Positions 6,200 through 10,910 of a stretch of DNA of 13,291 nt are shown here, piece after piece. Made by a program: the position numbers and the translations under genes. The DNA lies in assembly GCA_031425095.1 (NCBI GenBank), contig JANPIS010000532.1, positions 1-13,291 of the forward strand, in the 5' to 3' direction. Below the pieces are notes generated by a model. The model saw only the letters and a program-made list of their open reading frames with translations, had not been told where the DNA came from and did not search any database. The stretch's first letter is position 1, and each line of letters begins with the position of its first letter. Source of the DNA: JANNXQ01 sp031425095 (lineage in GTDB: Bacteria; Verrucomicrobiota; Verrucomicrobiia; Chthoniobacterales; Chthoniobacteraceae).

Positions 6200-9037
6200 C
6201 TATAACCAGCGCCGGAGGGTCTCGGCGAAGCGATTGTAGATAAAGCCAAGGAGGAGCAAGACCGCGCCGAGGATGAGGAAGCTGGCGATGCGGTAGAGGG
6301 TCTCCAGTTTCCAGACATCGACGAGGAAGATGCGCCCGAGGGCCAGCGCCAGGATGGCAAAGCCGCCGAGGCGATAGACGCGCTCGCGCAAGAGGAGGCG
6401 GGCAGCGAAGACGACCAGAGCGAGGAGCGCCCACGCCGGGGTGAGCTGTCCGGTGTTGCCGTGGGCGAGGGTGTAGCGGGTGACCCAGAGCCAGAGGCTG
6501 GCTAGCGCGGCGATGACCAGTGCCTGGCGGACCTCGGAGGGGAGAAAGGTGTCGCCGGCCAGACGCCGCCCGAGGCGCAGGCTCGCGGGCACGGCGAGGA
6601 TTGCGGCGAGATTTTCCCACGTCGCGGAGTCGCTGAAGCGCATCCAGAAAAGCACGAGTCCCGCGACGGCATACACCGAGCCGAGGGCAATGCGCTCGCG
6701 ATTGCGGAGGAGACAGCCGGCGAAGATCTGCGCGGCGCCGAGCCCGGCGAAGAAGGTGATACGCCAGCGCTCCTCGACGTACTCCCAACCCCACAAGGCA
6801 AAGAGCCCGCTCGTGGCAATGCGGTAGCCGGCGGCCACTCCGGCAAAGGTAGCGCCGTGCCGGAGCGCGGGCATCCGGCCCGAAGCCGCGTGGGTGAGGA
6901 GCGCGGCAGTGAGCGCGAGATTGGCGATCGGCGCCAGGGCCAGATACCACGCTGGACGATCGAAGATCAGGCCCACGAAGAAGGCCCGCACCGAGAGGAG
7001 CGTGAACCACTGCCCGACCGCCGCGATGCTCCACGCGCGGGTGGCCACACCGTAGAGCAGCGAGCCGAGGGCGATACCCGACGTGACGACGAGCCCGGCG
7101 TCGCTCGCGGGAAAGTGCGTGAGCCAAAGCGTTCCGCACGCGGCCGCGGCGATCGCGCCGCCGAGCTGCAGCCCGCTCCGAGCGGGTTCCGCCAGCGGCA
7201 TCATCCGCTGCCGCTGCCACCAATGCACCAGCGCGATCGGCGTGGCGACGAGGAGCAGCGCCTCCCACCACAGGAAGCCGAGTTCGTCGAAGTATCTCCC
7301 GGGAAAAAACCAGACGACCGCGGCGAGCATTGTCTGCCCCGGCAGTGCGAACTCCGGCAGCTTCAGCAGGCGGAGGGAGACCGCTGTGGCCAGCGCGCCC
7401 GCGGCGAAGGCCATCGCGTGAAAAGACGGCGGCATCGCCTTCCACAGCACCGCGGCGAAGAGCGCCAGACCGAGCAGGGCGCAGGGAGCCGCGCGCGCGC
7501 TCACGCGCAGCTCCGACAACTCTCCGCGCAGTCGCTTCAGCCACCACGCATCGAAAACGAGTAGCGCGGCCACCGGCGCGCCGAGGCGGAACGCGCGCCC
7601 GGGCTGCTCGGAGATTTCGTGCAGCGCGAGGAAGAAGGCGGCGACCGCCGCGAGGTTTGCGGCGAGTTCGTAGAGCCAGCCGTGCCGCCACTTCGCGCCA
7701 TTGATCAGCACCGCGCTCTCGACGGCCAGGGTCATCGCGAGCTGCGGGCCGGTGAGTTTGGCGGCGAGGCCGGCGGTCACGAGGGCGAGACCTTGCGCGA
7801 GATACGCGGCTTCCATCGTCGCGTCGTCCGGGTGGCGGCGCGCGGCGAGCAGCGACAGAGCGAGGATCAGCGCGCCGAAGACGAGTGCGAAGAGCCACCA
7901 GTCCTCAGCCCGATGCGCAGCGTAGTGTTGCGCGGCGAAGGCGAAGAAGGCGCCATTATTCAGCGTGAGAAAGGCGCTGCGCGGGATCGTGGGAAGCGCC
8001 GCACGATCCGCGACAAAAACCGCGACGGTGAAGAGCGCCCAGTAGGCGGCGAGAAAACCGAGCGCCATCCCGAATTCGCCGGTGCCCGACGCACCCGTCG
8101 TGACCGCGCTGTGGAAACGCCAGAAGCCGTAACTCCCGTAGGTCGCGGCGAGACTCGCAAAGGTGAGCAGCACCCAGCGTTGTCGCACGAGCAGCCACAC
8201 GGCGGCGGCGGTGAGCAGGAGATTCGAGAAGAGGGTGAAGCCGCCGATGGCATTGATCGCCGAGGTGTAATAGGCGAGCAGCACCGCGAGCATGGCCGTC
8301 GGCTCCGACTTCCGGCGCTCCGCAAACCAGACGATCGCCGCGGTGAGCCCGAGCAGCAGGGCACCGCCGGCGAGCGGGCTCTCGATGACGCGCAATTTTT
8401 CCACGAAGTGCGCCGCATACGCCGCGTAGTAGAAAGTCGCCGCGCCACCCGCGAGCAGCACCCGCCCGAAATTGCGCGTCGCTTCGCGCGCCCGCTCCAG
8501 CCACACACCGAGTCCCGCGAGCAATCCGCCCGCGATGCCGAGCAGCGCAAGCCGCCCGACTGGGCCGAGGTGTGGGATGTAGCGCTGGTAGGCGTAGTTG
8601 CCGAGGAAGACGAGGCCAGTGAGCAGGATCACGATGCCGATCCGCGCCAGCCAATACGTGCCGAGGCGCAGCTCGATGGATTCCGCCGGCAGCCCCGCTT
8701 TCGTCGCGCTGGGAGCGGCCGGACTCGGCGGTGGCGGTGGCTTGGCGGGCGGAGCGGCGGACGCCAGAGCGCTGGGAGTGGGAGGGAAGGTGATCGGTCG
8801 CTGCGCGACCGACGGCGGCCTGGAGTCCGCCGCTCCGCTCGCCAGATCCGCGTCCCGCATCGGCAGCGGTGGGGGCTGGCTCGCCGGTGCGGGACGGGGC
8901 TCGGCCGTCACCTCTGGAGCCGACTGCATCCGTCGTGCAAGCACCGCGATCCGGCGGTTCAATTCGTGCGCGTCCTGTTGCAACCGCGCCTGTTCGCGCT
9001 GGAGCGCTTCGAGTTCGGAACGATCGTCGGGGCTCAT
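6200..9037 (-). CDS. DUF2339 family polytopic membrane protein
   Basis: The product has about 945 residues and is of unknown biochemical function. It shows the domain order typical of DUF2339 proteins. First comes a short N-terminal coiled coil (about 1-40, Glu/Gln/Arg/Leu-rich), then a Pro/Ala-rich linker with PPPP runs (about 45-120), then an unbroken array of some two dozen hydrophobic membrane helices to the C-terminus. The family hallmark is the first helix region: LRLGTYWLARIGIVILLTG, followed by FLGNYAYQ and a GPVGRLALLGIAGG helix. The coiled coil should lie on one side of the inner membrane with nearly all the rest buried in it. The ATG at 9035-9037 is preceded by a weak AGGCGGG; an in-frame GTG two codons earlier (9043) is possible. 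It lies downstream of the two Hcp-like genes on the same strand with a gap of about 45 bp, so it may share their transcript. Confidence 0.9.
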   Translation of the reverse strand: MSPDDRSELEALQREQARLQQDAHELNRRIAVLARRMQSAPEVTAEPRPAPASQPPPLPMRDADLASGAADSRPPSVAQRPITFPPTPSALASAAPPAKPPPPPSPAAPSATKAGLPAESIELRLGTYWLARIGIVILLTGLVFLGNYAYQRYIPHLGPVGRLALLGIAGGLLAGLGVWLERAREATRNFGRVLLAGGAATFYYAAYAAHFVEKLRVIESPLAGGALLLGLTAAIVWFAERRKSEPTAMLAVLLAYYTSAINAIGGFTLFSNLLLTAAAVWLLVRQRWVLLTFASLAATYGSYGFWRFHSAVTTGASGTGEFGMALGFLAAYWALFTVAVFVADRAALPTIPRSAFLTLNNGAFFAFAAQHYAAHRAEDWWLFALVFGALILALSLLAARRHPDDATMEAAYLAQGLALVTAGLAAKLTGPQLAMTLAVESAVLINGAKWRHGWLYELAANLAAVAAFFLALHEISEQPGRAFRLGAPVAALLVFDAWWLKRLRGELSELRVSARAAPCALLGLALFAAVLWKAMPPSFHAMAFAAGALATAVSLRLLKLPEFALPGQTMLAAVVWFFPGRYFDELGFLWWEALLLVATPIALVHWWQRQRMMPLAEPARSGLQLGGAIAAAACGTLWLTHFPASDAGLVVTSGIALGSLLYGVATRAWSIAAVGQWFTLLSVRAFFVGLIFDRPAWYLALAPIANLALTAALLTHAASGRMPALRHGATFAGVAAGYRIATSGLFALWGWEYVEERWRITFFAGLGAAQIFAGCLLRNRERIALGSVYAVAGLVLFWMRFSDSATWENLAAILAVPASLRLGRRLAGDTFLPSEVRQALVIAALASLWLWVTRYTLAHGNTGQLTPAWALLALVVFAARLLLRERVYRLGGFAILALALGRIFLVDVWKLETLYRIASFLILGAVLLLLGFIYNRFAETLRRWL

Positions 9038-9086
9038 CGGCACCCGCCTGCATCAGCCCGCGGCGTGCCCGGAGTCAACCCTCGCT

Positions 9087-10040
9087 CTATGGCACCGCCA
9101 CCCGCAGGAAGAGCGGCGGGCCGGGCGCGACGATCGTGGTGCTCGTGGTGACATTGCCCGCGGAAGGGACGGTCTGGATGTGCGTGTAAGGGCCGCCCGG
9201 CGCGGGGGCGCTGAGGATGCGATAGGTGAGCCCGGCCACGCTCTGCCACGTGAGACCGTAGGTGGTCGCGCCGGGCTTCTGCACGGCGGTGATGCGCAGC
9301 GTGGAGTTCGGCGAGAGCGGGTTGGTGTGGGCGATGAATTCGCGCAGGTTGTCGAGGCCGTCGCCGTCGGCGTCGTCGGTGGCGCGCGATTTGTCCGCGG
9401 GCAGTCCGGTGAGGTGGCCGAAGTAAAAGCCTGTCCACCCGTCGGGGATGCCGTCGCCGTCGGTGTCGACGCCGCCGGGATAGGCGGGCGTGCGCGTGCC
9501 GGCGGTCGTGGTGCCGCTGTTACTCAGGACGCTCCAGTTCGCAAAAATCTCCGTGAGGGCATCGCCGGCCGGACCGACGACGATATAGCTCCACTCGAAT
9601 TGCCGGACGGTGAAAGTGATCCGCTCCTGCATCTCGCCGCCCTGCGAGGCGGTGAAGTTTTGCCCGAGGAAAAGCCCCGTCGAGGCCTGGATGTCCCACA
9701 GCTCGACCCGCTGCGGCGTGCGCAGCGCCACGACCATCTTCACCGTCGCGATCGGCGTGCGCGCGGTCAGCTCCCGGAAGAATTTGGGGGTCGCCGCGTC
9801 CACGGTCTTCACCAGCGTGAAGTCGCGAAACGCCGTGCGCTCGCCTATCTGGAACGACACGAATTCCCGCTCCGCGCTGCATTCAAAACCCGACACCGCG
9901 GCCCACCCGCTGTAGAGCGGATCGGCCACACTGCCCGAGAGCTCGGGCGCGGCCTGCGGGGTCACTTCCAGATACACATCGAAGACCGCCCACCCCCGCA
10001 GCGGGAGCAGCACGAGGCCGAGGAAAAGCGCGGCGCGCAT
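9087..10040 (-). CDS. Secreted Hcp-like protein with thrombospondin-type-3 calcium motifs
   Basis: The product has 317 residues from the ATG at 10038-10040 (a GTG at 10049 is in frame). It begins with a signal peptide, MRAALFLGLVLLPLRGWA, followed at once by FDVYLEV, the first strand of an Hcp-type (T6SS tube protein) domain spanning about 20-156. Hcp features include FRDFTLVKTVDAATPKFF (compare F-DLTFTKYVDKASPKL in Hcp), RVELWDIQAS, a GGEMQERITFTV strand and the terminal QFEWSYIV (compare KIEWEY). Next come DTDGDGIPDGW (about 192-202) and DADGDGLDNLREF (about 223-235), Ca-binding loops of the thrombospondin type 3/EF-hand style. A C-terminal beta segment (LTWQSVAGLTYRIL...) resembles those of many Verrucomicrobiota secreted proteins. 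Known family: Hcp rings form the T6SS tube in the cytosol without Sec signals; this one should be exported to the periplasm or outside. Its job is unknown. Confidence 0.82.
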   Translation of the reverse strand: MRAALFLGLVLLPLRGWAVFDVYLEVTPQAAPELSGSVADPLYSGWAAVSGFECSAEREFVSFQIGERTAFRDFTLVKTVDAATPKFFRELTARTPIATVKMVVALRTPQRVELWDIQASTGLFLGQNFTASQGGEMQERITFTVRQFEWSYIVVGPAGDALTEIFANWSVLSNSGTTTAGTRTPAYPGGVDTDGDGIPDGWTGFYFGHLTGLPADKSRATDDADGDGLDNLREFIAHTNPLSPNSTLRITAVQKPGATTYGLTWQSVAGLTYRILSAPAPGGPYTHIQTVPSAGNVTTSTTIVAPGPPLFLRVAVP

Positions 10041-10052
10041 GGCGGGCACGGG

Positions 10053-10667
10053 CTACGGAGTGAAGGTGGCCGTGTTATTCACCAAGCTCCACGCCTGCAC
10101 CTGCGAGGCGCCCTGGGTGCCATTGGGCAGGATCGTCCAGAAGGTGTAGCGGAAGGCCGCGTTCTTGAGCGTGACGCTTTCGTCCAGCGCGCTATCGCCC
10201 TCGCTGGAGGTGGTCTTCTGCTGGGTGAAGCTGGCGAGCCGCAATTCGACGCGGAAAAAGGTGACCGGCCCCGCCGAGCCTGTTTTCACGAAGTCGAGGG
10301 TCACGTCCGCCACGCCCGGCCCGCCATTGATGGCCAAGCCGGAAGCCAGCGAGGCGAAGATCTGCGGCGTGAGGCGATTGACGGCCTTGGTGAGGACGAC
10401 GCTGTCGAAGGTCGCGTTCCCATAGGTCGTGCCGCCGCCGCCGCCGATGGTCACGGGGATGGACGAGCCAAAGGACGCGCTCTTCAAATTCACCCAGCCG
10501 GTGCGGCCCGCGTCGATCGAATCGCCGGCCCAAGGGGCGTTGCCATTGGCGAAGCGGGCGTAGAGGTTGATCTGCGCGTGGCTGAGCGACGCGCCGAGAG
10601 TGAGTAGGAGCGCAGCGGCGAGGGCAGTCGCGCGAAGGCGGAAGTAGAAGTGCGTATTCATATTCAT
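10053..10667 (-). CDS. Secreted Hcp-like (type VI tube-fold) protein
   Basis: The product has 204 residues with a clear Sec signal peptide: a basic start (MNMNTHFYFRLR), a hydrophobic core ATALAAALLLTLGA and a SHA-Q cleavage site near residue 31. The mature part INLYARF... matches the Hcp fold: NATFDSVVLTKAVNRLTPQI at about 84-103, a VADVTLDFVK strand, FFRVELRLASFTQQKTTSSE at 137-156, DESVTLKNAAFRYTFW at about 162-177. A Gly-rich loop (GGGGG, about 75-79) replaces one turn. The tail QAWSLVNNTATFTP aligns with NWSVLSNSGTTTAG in the downstream protein, so the two genes look like tandem duplicates, the second having gained a C-terminal extension. The genes are 12 bp apart by ATG, so one transcript is likely. 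No tssB, tssC, clpV, vgrG or membrane-complex gene is present. An alternative ATG lies two codons inside. No Shine-Dalgarno is visible. Confidence 0.82.
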   Translation of the reverse strand: MNMNTHFYFRLRATALAAALLLTLGASLSHAQINLYARFANGNAPWAGDSIDAGRTGWVNLKSASFGSSIPVTIGGGGGTTYGNATFDSVVLTKAVNRLTPQIFASLASGLAINGGPGVADVTLDFVKTGSAGPVTFFRVELRLASFTQQKTTSSEGDSALDESVTLKNAAFRYTFWTILPNGTQGASQVQAWSLVNNTATFTP

Positions 10668-10672
10668 GGAGT

Positions 10673-10693
10673 GAAGCGGAACGCTTCGAGCGT
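10673..10693 (-). promoter_or_regulatory. Two mutually exclusive small hairpins before the first Hcp-like gene
   Basis: On the minus strand the leader contains ACGCT-CGA-AGCGT (10693-10681) and GAAGCG-TTC-CGCTTC (10687-10673). The two stems share the same GAAGCG bases, so only one can form at a time. The second stem ends five bases before the ATG. Both are perfect but short (5 and 6 bp). A role in translation control of the Hcp-like pair is inference only. Confidence 0.25.
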
Positions 10694-10740
10694 GCGGCAG
10701 AGGTGCAGGCGGTCAAGTTGCGAATTCCAAGTGAGGAAAA

Positions 10741-10837
10741 CATTCAACACTCAACATCCAACATCCAATTTCGGAAGGCGTCCGCGAGCGTCCGCCAGGT
10801 CATTGAATGTTGAATGTTGAATGTTGGATGTTGGATG
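10741..10837. repeat. Inverted arrays of a TTGAATG/TTGGATG heptad repeat
   Basis: The right array (10803-10837) has five abutting 7-bp units: TTGAATG three times, then TTGGATG twice. The left array (10741-10768) has four units of the reverse complement: CATTCAA, CACTCAA, CATCCAA, CATCCAA. A 34-bp spacer (10769-10802) separates them and holds GCGTCCGC twice (10778-10785 and 10788-10795). The two arrays can pair imperfectly over about 28 bp. They lie midway between the divergent Hcp-like and carB genes. I recall the same heptads, and spurious peptides such as NIQHSTFN read from them, as frequent in Verrucomicrobiota and Planctomycetes genomes. It is therefore probably a dispersed non-coding repeat and not a gene. 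Unit length and the lack of unique spacers rule out a CRISPR array. Confidence 0.85.
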
Positions 10838-10852
10838 TTTTTTCCGCCGCCG

Positions 10853-10881
10853 TTGCGCGAGCGGATTCCCGCTGCTACAAC
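10853..10881 (+). promoter_or_regulatory. Possible sigma-70 promoter for carB
   Basis: TTGCGC (10853-10858) and TACAAC (10876-10881) are separated by exactly 17 bp. They match the -35 consensus at 3 of 6 positions and the -10 at 4 of 6. This would start transcription near 10888, giving a leader of about 23 bases before the carB ATG. It sits directly downstream of the heptad repeat. The spacer contains AGCGG-ATTC-CCGCT, a 5-bp inverted repeat. Promoter consensus in this phylum is uncertain, so this is a weak call. Confidence 0.3.
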
Positions 10882-10910
10882 CCCCGCACTTTTCCCCTTT
10901 TTCTCTGCCG

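Noticed and set aside
5970..7898. 642-codon minus-strand open frame overlapping the DUF2339 gene in another frame
   Set aside because: Extremely Arg/Pro/Ala-rich with no membrane helices or motifs; the DUF2339 frame gives clear hydrophobic helices.
7619..9151. Long plus-strand open frame (510 codons) opposite the DUF2339 gene
   Set aside because: Arg/Glu/Gly-rich translation without domain features. It is the mirror frame of a GC-rich membrane-protein gene.
8598..10607. 669-codon plus-strand open frame across the DUF2339 and Hcp-like genes
   Set aside because: It spans several real genes antisense, has low-complexity Arg/Gly/His composition and shows no motif. Typical high-GC shadow.
9087..10667. 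Part of a standard type VI secretion locus
   Set aside because: No sheath, ATPase, baseplate, spike or membrane-complex gene in the window, and both Hcp-like proteins have signal peptides.
10741..10837. CRISPR array or coding origin for the repeats
   Set aside because: Units are 7 bp, abutting, without unique spacers, and inverted halfway. Short peptides read from them (NIQHSTFN) are repeat translations.
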